DNA of 64,000 bases from Actinoplanes ianthinogenes (GCF_018324205.1 NZ_AP023356.1:6387501-6451500); one strand, 5' to 3'; numbered from the stretch's first letter, positions 16,338 through 25,088 are shown. Notes: generated by a model not told the origin, from the letters alone. Translations and numbers: made by a program.

Positions 16338-17162
16338 TCAGTCGGTGGGCTGCTGGTCGGCGAGGGTGGACACCTCGGTGATCGCCGCCACGACGGCCGG
16401 GAAGTCCTTGCGCAGGATCGCGCCGTGGTTGCTGGCCACCTTGGCGCTGATCTTGATGTTCGGGTTGCGGGTGACCACCGCGTCGAGGCCGGCCCGGATC
16501 CGTTCCTGCTCGTCGCCACGACTCCCGAAAGAGGTGCCCGACGCGACCACGTACCGGGTGGGTACGGTGATCCGGTCCAGCACCGGACCCAGCTCGCGCT
16601 CCCGGGCGACCCGGCCGAGCTCGATGTTCGACTCGGCCTGCTGCTCGGCCGTCAGCCGGGGGGCCAGACCGGTCGGGCGCAGCAGCGGCATGAACCATCG
16701 CATGCGGCGGAACAGTTTCCGGATCCGCAACTCCATGGCCTCGTCCAGCCAGTCGGACGGCTGCGCCCCGTCGACCAGGACCGCGCCGATGGTGCGGTCC
16801 GGGTTCCGGCTGGCCCAGTGAGCCGCGACGAACGCGCCGTAGGACCAGCCCACCACCAGCGCCCGGTGCACGCCCCGGGCAGCGAGCACGGCGTCGACGT
16901 CGCGGACCGCAGCCTCGAACGAATAGTCCGCCGACAGTTTCGACTTCTTGCCGCGAGCCCGCTCGTCGTAGGTGATGTGCCGCCATCCCGGCCCGAGCGC
17001 GGCGATCAGGTGCCGCCAGTAGCCCTGGGTGGCGAACTGCCCGTTGAGGTAGATCACCGGAACACCGGACCCGCCCGTGTCGGTCACGGCCAGTGCGGTG
17101 TCGTCGACCGCGACCATGCCGGTCCACGGCGTACCGGTCGGGGAGGTGTTGTTCTTGGTCAT
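16338..17162 (-). CDS. alpha/beta-fold hydrolase
   Basis: Alpha/beta hydrolase of 274 residues. ATG 17162, with GGAAG a few bases upstream, was preferred to starts further up. The nucleophile elbow is GWSYG (Ser near residue 106). The oxyanion strand is VIYLNGQ, with the helix ending RHITYDERARG typical of esterase/haloperoxidase-like members. The catalytic His is in SNHGAIL near the C-terminus. There is no signal peptide. The substrate cannot be predicted. It lies between eccC and the eccE operon, but such hydrolases are not a standard ESX part, so its link to secretion is uncertain. It is probably transcribed with the DUF4097 gene upstream. Confidence 0.8.
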   Translation of the reverse strand: MTKNNTSPTGTPWTGMVAVDDTALAVTDTGGSGVPVIYLNGQFATQGYWRHLIAALGPGWRHITYDERARGKKSKLSADYSFEAAVRDVDAVLAARGVHRALVVGWSYGAFVAAHWASRNPDRTIGAVLVDGAQPSDWLDEAMELRIRKLFRRMRWFMPLLRPTGLAPRLTAEQQAESNIELGRVARERELGPVLDRITVPTRYVVASGTSFGSRGDEQERIRAGLDAVVTRNPNIKISAKVASNHGAILRKDFPAVVAAITEVSTLADQQPTD

Positions 17163-17286
17163 TTTCTTCCACCTGTTCATGTCCGGGGGGTCTGTTGGTG
17201 CCCGTGTGTGCGGCGGTGGGCTCGGCGCTGTCGGCCGGCCCACCGCATCGTCCGTCGGCTGTGGTCGGTGCCGTCCGCTGTCGCGG

Positions 17287-17955
17287 TCAGAGGCTGTGGG
17301 CGGTGATGTCGCCGTAGGAGGTGGTGGCGCGGATGTCGAGGTCGGCGGTGCCGTCGTTTCTGAGGGAGTTGCTGATCCGGCCGAACGAGGTGCCGGCGTC
17401 CAGCGCGGCCGAGACGCCGGGGGCGACGGCGACCGAGATGCTGCCGGACTGGGTACTCAGCACCACGGTGCCGCGCTTGGCCTCGGCGATCCGGATGTCG
17501 CCGCGGGTGGTCGTGATCTCGGCCGGGCCGTTCAGGCGGCCCACCTCGACGTCGCCGTCCACCGCGGTCAGGCGCACGCCGGTGGCCTCGTCGATCTTGA
17601 TTTGGCGGTAGGCGCCGTCGAACGCGAGGTTTCCCAGCCGGCCGACGCCGCGGAGCTCGGTGGCGTCGGCGGTGGCCTCGACGTGCGAGCCGGCCGGCAG
17701 CTGCACGGTGATCTCCAGGGAGCCGGGCGAGCCGATGAACTGGTGCTTGGCCTCGGGGGCGTGCACCCGCAGGACCCCATCGGTGTAGCTGACGGTGGTC
17801 CGCTCGGCGGCTTTGACGTCGCGGCTCTTGCCGGGATTCGCAGGCCGGACCTCGACGGTCGTGTCGGCGCGGTCCGCGGCGATGAGCTGGATCCGGCCGG
17901 CCGGAACGTCCAGGACGGCGGAGATCGGGGCCGGGGTGGCGAACTTCTGCATCAT
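17287..17955 (-). CDS. DUF4097-type beta-repeat protein
   Basis: A 222-residue protein starting MMQKF (two adjacent ATGs at 17955 and 17952; GGAGAG upstream). It is built of short strands rich in Thr, Val and Asp, with alternating patterns such as GDVEVGRLNG and GDIRIAEAKRG, typical of DUF4097 beta-helix-like domains. There is no signal peptide or TM. Family members occur with small regulatory or stress genes in actinobacteria and have no assigned biochemistry. The unusually AT-rich region upstream contains several inverted and direct repeats that could bind a regulator. The alpha/beta hydrolase gene follows 124 nt downstream. Confidence 0.7.
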   Translation of the reverse strand: MMQKFATPAPISAVLDVPAGRIQLIAADRADTTVEVRPANPGKSRDVKAAERTTVSYTDGVLRVHAPEAKHQFIGSPGSLEITVQLPAGSHVEATADATELRGVGRLGNLAFDGAYRQIKIDEATGVRLTAVDGDVEVGRLNGPAEITTTRGDIRIAEAKRGTVVLSTQSGSISVAVAPGVSAALDAGTSFGRISNSLRNDGTADLDIRATTSYGDITAHSL

Positions 17956-18302
17956 GCTCTCCAGTGCTCGTAGCTGTTTCCGACAACAGAAACGCTACGT
18001 TGCGTTCAAGAATCGAGCAACTACTTCGTTGCGTGATAGTCGACTATTAGCAGTTCAGAGCGCTGAAATCGTTGCAATGGCAGAAATTTGACTGCAATGA
18101 ACGAGCAAGGCGTCATTGCAATGGCGCGGGCCTGAACGCTACGCGCCGGATCCATGGACAAGGTCCGGGCGCGGGGGAGTTGTCAGGCGGGCGCGAGAGC
18201 GGTGGTTGGTCGGCAGCGGCCGAGGGCGTACCGGAAAGGGGTGATGCGCGAGGTTGAGCGACCCGGCGGCGGGCGGCGGGGTTTGGTGCTGGGGGAAGTG
18301 GG
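17956..18302. promoter_or_regulatory. AT-rich intergenic region with repeats
   Basis: No gene is seen. Bases 17956-18125 are clearly AT-richer than the rest of the window. They carry TGTTTC...GAAAC (an inverted repeat near 17975-17993), two CGTTGCGT copies (about 17998 and 18027), TTGCAATGGC twice (18072-18081 and 18116-18125) with a related TGCAATGA near 18093, and the palindrome CATTGCAATG. They lie upstream of the DUF4097 gene and look like regulator sites. From 18130 to 18302 the sequence is ordinary GC-rich spacer. Confidence 0.5.
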
Positions 18303-19883
18303 TCAGCGGCGGGGGAGGCCGACGAACTGCTGCTCCGTCTGGGTCTGGGCGAGGAACAGGTAGCGGTCGGTGCCGTCGCCGATCAGCGCGAGCATGTCGT
18401 CGGCCATGAACTGGAGGAACTGGCTGCTGTGAGGGCGCAGTTTGAGCGCCGAGGCGGCCAGGGCGGACTCGTCGCCGCCGAGGCGTTGGAGGAGGGTCAA
18501 CTGGGCGTCCTGGAGCGCGGCCAGGCCGGGGCGGTCGAGCTGGCGGAGGATGGTCAGCTGGGTGCGCCACGGGCCGAGCGGCGGGGTGGTGGCCGGGCCG
18601 GTCATGCCCAGGTCGTAGACGGCCAGGGTGGGCATCTGGGCGGTGCCGTTGAGCTGCACGCCCTGGTCGCTGCTGTGCACGGTGAGGCGGTTGTACTGGC
18701 CGGTGGCGCGTTCGCCGAAGCCGGCCCAGGCGCGGGGCTCGGTGGTGATCACGACCACCCGGGCGCCCAGGGCGAAGGCGCGGAAGATCAGGAGCTGGGC
18801 CGCCCAGACGCCGCCGACCAGGGCGATCCGGACCGGCTCGGGGGCGAAGAGGCGCAGCGGGACCGGGACCTGCTGGCGGTCGCGGCCGAGGACCAGGCCG
18901 GCGCCGGCGGACGGGGCGACGGTCACCCGGCGCAGCGTCTTGCGGGAGATGGCGTGCCAGCCGATGTGCAGCGGCGACGTCTTGCCGGACGGGCCGGTGC
19001 GGGCGTCGTCGTCGCTCGCGGGCGGCTCCTCCGGCGGGGTGTCGTTTTCCCAGCCGTGCGCGGCGGCGGCCATCGCGCGGCCCTGCGGACCGGCCAGCGG
19101 GGCCGAGGTCAGCTGCGGCGCGGCCAGGCGGCGGCCGACGCCCTCGGCGCTGCCCTGCTGCTGACCCAGCGGGGCCGGGGCCACGCCGGTCTGCCCCTGG
19201 ACCGGCTGGATGGGCTGACCTTGGAAGGGCTGGATGGGCTGCGCCGGCATCGGAGCCACGGCCTGGCCCGGCGGCGCCACCTGAGCCTGCGCGGGAAACT
19301 GCCCCTGCGGAGGCGGCGCGAACTGCGCCTGCCCGGGAAACTGCCCGTGCTGCGCCTGCGACCCACCCGGCGCGGAGAATTGCTGCGACGCACCGGGCCC
19401 CGAGAACTGCTGCGACGCGCCGGGGCCTGGGAACTGCTGCGGTGCACCGGGCGCCGGGAACTGCTGCGGTGCACCGGGCGCCGGGAACTGCTGTGGCGAA
19501 CCCGGCGCGGAGAGCTGCTGGGAGGTGCCGGGACCGGGGAACTGCTGTGGTGAACCCGGCGCGGGGAACTGCTGGGAGGTGCCGGGACCGGGGAACTGCT
19601 GCTGCGTGCCCGGCGCCGGAAGCTGCTGCGACGTGCCCGGGCCAGGAAACTGCTGCGGCCCACCCGGAGCGGGGAACTGCTGCGGCCCACCCGGGGCAGG
19701 GTATTGCTGCGGCGCGCCCTGAGGCGGGAACGGCCCCTGCGGCGGCCGCACCGACGCCCTGGCAACCGCGCTGGGCGGAAAGATCGCCGGAGGAGGCGGC
19801 AACTGCCGATCATCATCGGAGTCGGAACGCTCCGAGGAGTCCTGACCGGGCCGCCAGCCGCCCTCCTGGTCCGGATGTGTCAT
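18303..19883 (-). CDS. ESX-locus Pro/Gln-repeat protein with P-loop-less ATPase-like domain
   Basis: A 526-residue protein whose ATG overlaps the eccE stop (ATGA), so it is translationally coupled to eccE. Residues 1-40 are acidic. Residues 55-180 are a 9-residue tandem repeat (QQFPAPGGP type), followed by a Gln/Pro-rich stretch to about 250. The C-terminal 210 residues are globular. RIALVGGVWAAQLLIFRAF occupies the place where EccC-type domains have a P-loop strand and helix but lacks GKS/T; VVVITTEP and LAVYDLG resemble the next core strands. I infer a degenerate FtsK-like domain. It ends with YLFLAQTQTEQQFVGLPRR. It could be an ESX-specific scaffold; EspI-like proline-rich proteins are an analogy, not a homology claim. 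Confidence 0.6.
   Translation of the reverse strand: MTHPDQEGGWRPGQDSSERSDSDDDRQLPPPPAIFPPSAVARASVRPPQGPFPPQGAPQQYPAPGGPQQFPAPGGPQQFPGPGTSQQLPAPGTQQQFPGPGTSQQFPAPGSPQQFPGPGTSQQLSAPGSPQQFPAPGAPQQFPAPGAPQQFPGPGASQQFSGPGASQQFSAPGGSQAQHGQFPGQAQFAPPPQGQFPAQAQVAPPGQAVAPMPAQPIQPFQGQPIQPVQGQTGVAPAPLGQQQGSAEGVGRRLAAPQLTSAPLAGPQGRAMAAAAHGWENDTPPEEPPASDDDARTGPSGKTSPLHIGWHAISRKTLRRVTVAPSAGAGLVLGRDRQQVPVPLRLFAPEPVRIALVGGVWAAQLLIFRAFALGARVVVITTEPRAWAGFGERATGQYNRLTVHSSDQGVQLNGTAQMPTLAVYDLGMTGPATTPPLGPWRTQLTILRQLDRPGLAALQDAQLTLLQRLGGDESALAASALKLRPHSSQFLQFMADDMLALIGDGTDRYLFLAQTQTEQQFVGLPRR
19362..19712 (-). repeat. 27-bp tandem repeat (13 copies, coding)
   Basis: Thirteen units of 27 bp encode QQ[FLY][PS][AG]PG followed by two variable residues. 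The units differ at a few positions (GP, TS, SP, AP, AS), so they are not a very recent expansion. The array lies inside the gene coupled to eccE. Confidence 0.8.
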
Positions 19884-21250
19884 CCCGCCCCACCTCCGGT
19901 CGGTGCCGTGGCATAGACCGCCGGCCCGTGCTCCCCGTCCAGCGGCTGGAGCTCCGCCCCGACCCGCCGGACCCCGTCGACCAGCACCCGGTCGAGCGCG
20001 CCCAGGTCGGCGTCGGGCCGGGTGGCCAGCCGGATGAAGGCCCGCACCGCCACGTCGTCCCCGTCGGCGGCCGCGTTCAGCACCAGGGCCACGCTGGTCT
20101 GCGCGGCCGGCGCGGTGGCCGCCCAGGCGAACAGCGAGCCGATCTCGCCGGCCGACGTCGGCCAGGTCTTCAACCAATACGTCCGGTGGACCAGGCGGGC
20201 CGACCGCCAGTGCGTCCAGTCCTCGTCCACCTGCGAGCCCTCGGTCAGCGCGCCGGCCTCGACGTCGCAGGACCGGGCCAGCACGGCCAGCAGCTCGTCG
20301 GCGTCCAGCACCCGGCAGCCGATCCCGACCCGGCGCAGGCTGGTCGCCACCTTGCGGCCCAGGCCGGCCACCAGCGCGGCGGCCGCCTCCAGGTCGGCGG
20401 TGTGATCGTAGAGCGCCTCGGCGAGCACCCGGGCGTCCACCCGGACGCTGATCGTGGACTCGCGGTGCGCCGGGACCGGCTCCGGGCTGAGCGACTCGAC
20501 CAGCTGCCGGTAGGACGAGCCGGCCGGCGACGAGGCGTGCACGTCGGGGCTGGGCGCCGGCACGGTGTGCGTGACCAGCTCCAGCACCACGCCCGGCTGC
20601 TCGGTCGCGGCGAGCACGCTGACCAGCGCGTCCAGCGGGATCGGGGCGCCGTCGTGGTGCATCGGGGCGGTCGGGGTGAGCGCGACCACGCTGAACCAGC
20701 CGGCCTCGTCCTTGGCCACCCCGGCTCTCGCCCCGTCCTGCGCGGTCATGTCGCGGATCGCGAGACCAGGCGCGATGGTGCGCAGCGCGGCCAGGACCGG
20801 GCCACTGCCGGTCTCCAGCGCGGCGGCCCGGCGCCGGCCGTGCGCCCGGGAGACCTGCCGGTGCTCCAGCCACCAGCGGCCCTGCTGCCGGGCGAAGAAG
20901 ATCACGATCAGGACCAGCCCGATCGCGCCGACGACCAGCGCGGCCAGCGGCCCCTGGATCGCCGCCGCCACGGTGGCCAGCACGGACAGCTCGGCGACCA
21001 CGATCTGGGTGAGGCTGAGCGGGCCCACCTGGCCGCGGCGCGGGATCGCCCGGACCCCGGCGTCGGCGGCCGCGCCGGCCGGGCTCGGCGAGGGCGTCGG
21101 CTGCCGCTGCGGCACCGGCGCGGCGGCGGGCGCGGCCGGCACCGGAACGCTGCCCCGGGCCTGGGCGGTGACCCGGCGCAACGGGGTGGCCGCGGCGGTC
21201 GCGTGAGCCTGCGGAGGCGCCGCCTGCCCCGGGTAACCCTCAGGGTTCAT
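19880..21250 (-). CDS. eccE: type VII secretion protein EccE
   Basis: EccE is the peripheral subunit of the ESX membrane complex. The product has 456 residues. A low-complexity Ala/Pro/Gln N-terminus (about 1-70) is longer than in typical members. Two TM helices follow (about 78-120, LTQIVVAELSVLATVAAAI and the next segment), then RQQGRWWLEHR and the cytosolic EccE domain, with HRTYWLKTWP around residue 360 as a typical family stretch. ATG 21250 has GGGGAGG seven bases upstream. The gene lies in an operon: the beta-helix/AAA gene is 56 nt upstream and the Pro/Gln-repeat gene overlaps by 4 nt. Confidence 0.9.
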   Translation of the reverse strand: MNPEGYPGQAAPPQAHATAAATPLRRVTAQARGSVPVPAAPAAAPVPQRQPTPSPSPAGAAADAGVRAIPRRGQVGPLSLTQIVVAELSVLATVAAAIQGPLAALVVGAIGLVLIVIFFARQQGRWWLEHRQVSRAHGRRRAAALETGSGPVLAALRTIAPGLAIRDMTAQDGARAGVAKDEAGWFSVVALTPTAPMHHDGAPIPLDALVSVLAATEQPGVVLELVTHTVPAPSPDVHASSPAGSSYRQLVESLSPEPVPAHRESTISVRVDARVLAEALYDHTADLEAAAALVAGLGRKVATSLRRVGIGCRVLDADELLAVLARSCDVEAGALTEGSQVDEDWTHWRSARLVHRTYWLKTWPTSAGEIGSLFAWAATAPAAQTSVALVLNAAADGDDVAVRAFIRLATRPDADLGALDRVLVDGVRRVGAELQPLDGEHGPAVYATAPTGGGAG

Positions 21251-21306
21251 CGCTCGCCTCCCCGTCCCCGCGATAGAGAGCCCATTCTATGTGCCGCCAC
21301 CGACAA

Positions 21307-22965
21307 TCAGCGGATCGCTGTCAGCAGGTCGTCGATGACCAGCGTGGTCAGATCGTCCCGGCTGGGCATCCGGCCGATCGAGCGCAGCCGGCCGGACTGC
21401 GCCTTGCGCATGCCCTCCAGCAGCTTGCGGGCCTCGCGCGCGTTACCGAAGTTGCGGTCCCGCTCGATCTGCGAGAAGTGCTCGTAGAGCGCCTCGGTGA
21501 GGCCGTCGGCGAACACGTAGTCGTCGTTCTTGGCGATCCGGGTGGCGATCAGGACCAGCTCGTCCGGGCCGTAGTTCTCGAATTCGAGGGTCTTGGCGAA
21601 CCGGGAGGCCAGACCCGAGTTGGCGTCCAGGAAGTCGAGCATCTCCTGGGTGTACCCGGCGACGATCACGGCGACCTGGTCGCGGTGGTCCTCCATCAGC
21701 TTGACCAGGGTGTCGATCGCCTCCTGGCCGAAGTCGGCGCTGGCCCCGCCGGCCCGGGACAGCGTGTACGCCTCGTCGATGAACAGCACCCCGCCCATCG
21801 CCTCCTCGAACACCGACGTGGTCTTCTCCGCGGTGTGCCCGATGTACTGCCCGACCAGGTCACGCCGGGACACCTCGCGGAACCGGCCGTTGGGCAGCAC
21901 GCCGAGCGCCTTGAGCAGCTGGCCGTAGATCCGGGCCACCGTCGTCTTACCGGTACCCGGGGCGCCGGTGAAGATCAGGTGGTGGCTGGCCGCGCCCACC
22001 GAGAGCCCGGCGCTGCGCCGCCACTCGTTCACCTGGATCTCGTCGATCAGGGCGCGGACCTCGTTCTTCACGCCGGCCAGGCCGATCATCGAGTCGAGCT
22101 CGGTGAGCAACCGGTCCACCTCGGCGGCGTCCTGGCCGCCGCCGGCGTCGCTGATCCCGGCCCGCGGCGCCGGACCGCCCTCGGAGAGGGTGACCGTGGC
22201 CTGCGCCCGCGGGTCGACGCTCACCTTGGGCTCGGCGGTGCCCTCCACCCGGCACTGCTCGACGACCGCGGTGCAGCCGGCGCCGATCACGATGCCGGAG
22301 CCACTGGTCTGGTGCACCCAGGTCTCCCGGATCTGCGGGGCGCTGCTGTTGGCCACCACGATGCCGGCGTCGCCGGTGCCGGAGATGTCGCAGCGCTCGA
22401 GCACCGGGCGGCCGGACTGGTAGACGTAGACCCCGCGATATCCGCAGTCGGCGACCGTGGTGTTGCGGATCACCGGGTCGGCGCCGAGCCGGACGATGAT
22501 GCCGTCGTCGTTCACCCCGCGGATCTCGCAGGAGTCCACGGTGCCGCCCGAGTCGGAGAAGACCAGGCCGTACTGCCCGCGCTGGACCTGCACCTCGGCG
22601 GCCTCCACGGTGGACATGTCGGTGGCCTGGAGCCCGGCGCCGTAACCGGCGGCGAGCCGGGTCCTGCGGACCGTCAGCCGGGCGTTGATCGCCGAGACCG
22701 CGGGGTAGTCGCCGGAGGTCAGAGCCAGGCCCTCGACGGTCACCTCGCCACCGAGCACGGCCAGCGCCGGCCCCTCCAGCCCGGCCGCGTCCACCACGAC
22801 GGTGTCCGGCTCCCCGGTGCCGCGCAGGGTCAGCCGCCGGCCCTGGAGCTCGATCCGCTCCCGGTAGGTCCCGGGGGCGATGGTGACGACCGCGCCGTCC
22901 GGCGCCACCTCGAGCGCGTCGCGGATGGTCGGGTATGTGCTGGGGACAGCGAGGGTGCTGGCCAC
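21307..22965 (-). CDS. beta-helix - CbxX/CfqX AAA ATPase fusion (EccA-like)
   Basis: A fusion of 552 residues. Residues 1-245 are a right-handed parallel beta-helix (NosD/PbH1-like repeats such as GIVVANSSAPQIRETWV and GVYVYQSGRPVLERCDI). After a linker, residues 285-552 form a CbxX/CfqX-type AAA+ ATPase with Walker A GAPGTGKTT (about 333-341), Walker B GVLFIDEAY, the sensor region VIVAGYTQEML and the arginine-finger region SRFAKTLEF. EccA of mycobacterial ESX systems has the same ATPase but a TPR N-terminus. Here the helix replaces the TPR, so this is probably the EccA equivalent or a dedicated chaperone ATPase. GTG 22965 has AAGGAG upstream; the gene lies 10 nt after the preceding one. Confidence 0.8.
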   Translation of the reverse strand: MASTLAVPSTYPTIRDALEVAPDGAVVTIAPGTYRERIELQGRRLTLRGTGEPDTVVVDAAGLEGPALAVLGGEVTVEGLALTSGDYPAVSAINARLTVRRTRLAAGYGAGLQATDMSTVEAAEVQVQRGQYGLVFSDSGGTVDSCEIRGVNDDGIIVRLGADPVIRNTTVADCGYRGVYVYQSGRPVLERCDISGTGDAGIVVANSSAPQIRETWVHQTSGSGIVIGAGCTAVVEQCRVEGTAEPKVSVDPRAQATVTLSEGGPAPRAGISDAGGGQDAAEVDRLLTELDSMIGLAGVKNEVRALIDEIQVNEWRRSAGLSVGAASHHLIFTGAPGTGKTTVARIYGQLLKALGVLPNGRFREVSRRDLVGQYIGHTAEKTTSVFEEAMGGVLFIDEAYTLSRAGGASADFGQEAIDTLVKLMEDHRDQVAVIVAGYTQEMLDFLDANSGLASRFAKTLEFENYGPDELVLIATRIAKNDDYVFADGLTEALYEHFSQIERDRNFGNAREARKLLEGMRKAQSGRLRSIGRMPSRDDLTTLVIDDLLTAIR

Positions 22966-22975
22966 GGAGGACTCC

Positions 22976-24310
22976 TTATTGCGAGTACGTGCGGTCGCGG
23001 ATGCTGTCGGCCACCTTCTTGACGTCGTCCGCCGCGGCCACCGGCGCGGTCATCCGCAGGACGACCTCCCGGTCGAGGACGCCCTCCGGAACAGTGCGCC
23101 AGAACCCGACGTAGACCAGCCCGTAGACCGCCTGGCCGTCCAGTTCGGCGGTGTCGGCCCAGGAGCGCAACGAGGTGCCGCTGGTCCACCGTAGACCCCA
23201 GGCCTCCTCGCGCTGCCGCAGGGCGGTGCGCGCGGTGTCGTCGCAGACCGCCACGCAGGTCCGCACCGTGAGGTCGCCCCCGGCGGTCAGCGTGGTGCCC
23301 TCCCACAGGCCGCACCGGTAGTGCACCGCGGCCTCGGCCTTCTCGGCGAGCTCGCAGGTCCAGCCGGTCGGCATGCGGAAGTCGAAGCCCAGGCCGGGCA
23401 GCCCGGTCACGTCCTGCACCTCGGGCTTGCCCCACGGGAACTTGGGCCAGTCGTCCGGCCAGGTGCCGTCCGGCGCCGGGTCCAGGCCGGGCCGGGCCGG
23501 CGGGGTGGCCGGCAGCAACAGCTGCGCGTCGGTGTAGGTGACCGGAGCGCTGCTGGGCTGGGGGCTCGCCTTGTCGCCGTCGCTGCCCACGGTCACCACG
23601 GCGGCGCCGATGGCGGCGCCGACCAGCAACGACACCAGGGCCACGATCAGCAACAGGAGGCGGTCCGGTCGCGGTCCGACACCCGATTGACGGTACGCCG
23701 GGGAGCCCCCGGAGATCGGCACCACCGAGATCGGGTTACCGAACGACGGCAGCCCCGAGGTCGGCGGCCCGGACGTCGGGCGCCCGGAGAGCGGCCGGCC
23801 GGAGACCGGGTGCCCGGAGATCGGCTGCGCGGAGACCGGGTGCGCGGCGACCGGGTGGGTGGCCACCGGCTGGATCGGGACCGGATGCGTGGCCGTGGGC
23901 TGCGCCGCGGCGACCGATCCCGGCGTGACCGGCTGGAACGGCACCGTGGGTGGGTCGGGCTCCGTGCGTACGGAAAGCGCGGTCTCTCCGGCGAAAGCCG
24001 GGCGCAGCTGCTGACCGAGCACCGTGAAGATCTCCGCGGCGCCGCCGCTGCCGGGCACCTCGGGACAGGCCACCCAGGGCCGCTCGGCGTCGTGGTCGGA
24101 CCCGGCGATCGGCAGCCCGTCGTCCTCCGCCGCGCCGAGCGCCTCCGAGGCCGCCCGGAAGGCGCTCCGCCAGCGGTCGTCGGCCGAGGCCAGCTCGTTG
24201 AGCTGGGCCACGGTCATGGGCCGGCCCTGAGCGTCGGCGCCGGACCAGACGTCACCGACCTCGCAGGTCGACAGCCGGCGATCCAGGCGGTTCGGCCCAG
24301 CGGTTGACAT
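22976..24310 (-). CDS. one-TM scaffold with kinase N-lobe-like start
   Basis: ATG 24310 has GGAGGCGAG directly upstream; the frame is open to 24352. The protein has 444 residues. The first 60 or so residues look like a degenerate Ser/Thr kinase N-lobe (RLDRRLSTCEVGDVWSGADA, in the style of RLGxGGxGxVW), but the invariant Lys and the rest of a kinase are absent. Next comes a repeat-rich Pro/Ser stretch (about 130-225, HPVSGRPLSG type), one TM (about 228-252) and an extracytoplasmic domain with four Cys (near TCEL, YRCG, TCVAVCD), probably disulfide-bonded. It is the first gene of the eccE operon and may be a membrane partner of the ESX complex. Confidence 0.6.
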   Translation of the reverse strand: MSTAGPNRLDRRLSTCEVGDVWSGADAQGRPMTVAQLNELASADDRWRSAFRAASEALGAAEDDGLPIAGSDHDAERPWVACPEVPGSGGAAEIFTVLGQQLRPAFAGETALSVRTEPDPPTVPFQPVTPGSVAAAQPTATHPVPIQPVATHPVAAHPVSAQPISGHPVSGRPLSGRPTSGPPTSGLPSFGNPISVVPISGGSPAYRQSGVGPRPDRLLLLIVALVSLLVGAAIGAAVVTVGSDGDKASPQPSSAPVTYTDAQLLLPATPPARPGLDPAPDGTWPDDWPKFPWGKPEVQDVTGLPGLGFDFRMPTGWTCELAEKAEAAVHYRCGLWEGTTLTAGGDLTVRTCVAVCDDTARTALRQREEAWGLRWTSGTSLRSWADTAELDGQAVYGLVYVGFWRTVPEGVLDREVVLRMTAPVAAADDVKKVADSIRDRTYSQ

Positions 24311-24368
24311 CTCGCCTCCGTCTTCAGTTCGTGGCCCGGTGAGGGGGATCACCGGGATGGAGCTGGGC

Positions 24369-25061
24369 TCAGCGCGGGCGCTGCTGCCGGAAGGCGCCCT
24401 TGCCGGGCCGCATGTTCTTGGGGATCGCGCCCTTCGGCATCTGCGGGCGGGCCATCAGCGCGCCGAGCCGCTTGTCGAGCGCGTTGACGTCCTTGCCGGT
24501 GAGGTTGCGCGGGAGCTTCAGCATCGTGGTGCGCAGCTTGCGGACCGGGAGCTGGCCCTCCTCGCTGCCGATCACGTAGTCGTAGAGCGGCGCGTTGCCG
24601 ATCACCTTGGACAGCCGCTTCTTCTCCTGGCCGAGCAGGGCCTTGACCCGCTGCGGGTTGCCCTCGGCGAGCAGGATCACGCCGGGCCGGCCGATCACCA
24701 CGTGCACCATGTCGAACTGGGTGGTCGAGCTGGCCGCCGGGCGGACCCGCCAGTCGCCGCGCATGTTCTCCATCAGCGAGGCGGCCGCGCCGGGCTGACC
24801 CTCGGCCACGTTCATCATCGCCGTGTTCGAGCGCAGGTTCAGCACGATCAGCACGGCGAGCAGGGTGACCAGCACGCCGACCGGGATCCAGAGCAGGCCG
24901 AGACCCAGGAGCACGGCTGTCACGGTCAGGGCGATCGGGATCGCCACCGCGCCGATGACTAGCGGAACGAACCACTTGTCCTGTTTCGCGGTGAACGAGA
25001 ACACCTGGCCGATCTGCTTCAGGCGCTCGCCGAACGACACCTTCTCCTGGGGTTTTGCCAT
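24369..25061 (-). CDS. DUF4191 membrane protein
   Basis: A 230-residue protein with a basic N-terminus (MAKPQEKVSFGERLKQIGQ) and two close TM helices at about 35-75. A cytosolic domain follows with MVHVVIGRPGVILLAEG, VKALLGQEKKRLSKV and LRTTMLKLPRNLTG, which match the DUF4191 family of actinobacteria. The C-terminus is Lys/Arg-rich. The function is unknown; the family is often encoded near lipoate genes, and lipA lies a few kb away here. It stops 58 nt before the ESX scaffold gene, so it may be read through into that operon, but it is not an ESX component by sequence. Confidence 0.8.
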   Translation of the reverse strand: MAKPQEKVSFGERLKQIGQVFSFTAKQDKWFVPLVIGAVAIPIALTVTAVLLGLGLLWIPVGVLVTLLAVLIVLNLRSNTAMMNVAEGQPGAAASLMENMRGDWRVRPAASSTTQFDMVHVVIGRPGVILLAEGNPQRVKALLGQEKKRLSKVIGNAPLYDYVIGSEEGQLPVRKLRTTMLKLPRNLTGKDVNALDKRLGALMARPQMPKGAIPKNMRPGKGAFRQQRPR

Positions 25062-25088
25062 AGCCGGAAAGTGTAGTGGGACTCAGGT

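Noticed and set aside
19362..19712. Possible CRISPR array in the 27-bp repeats
   Set aside because: The units are in-frame codons of a Pro/Gln protein without spacers.
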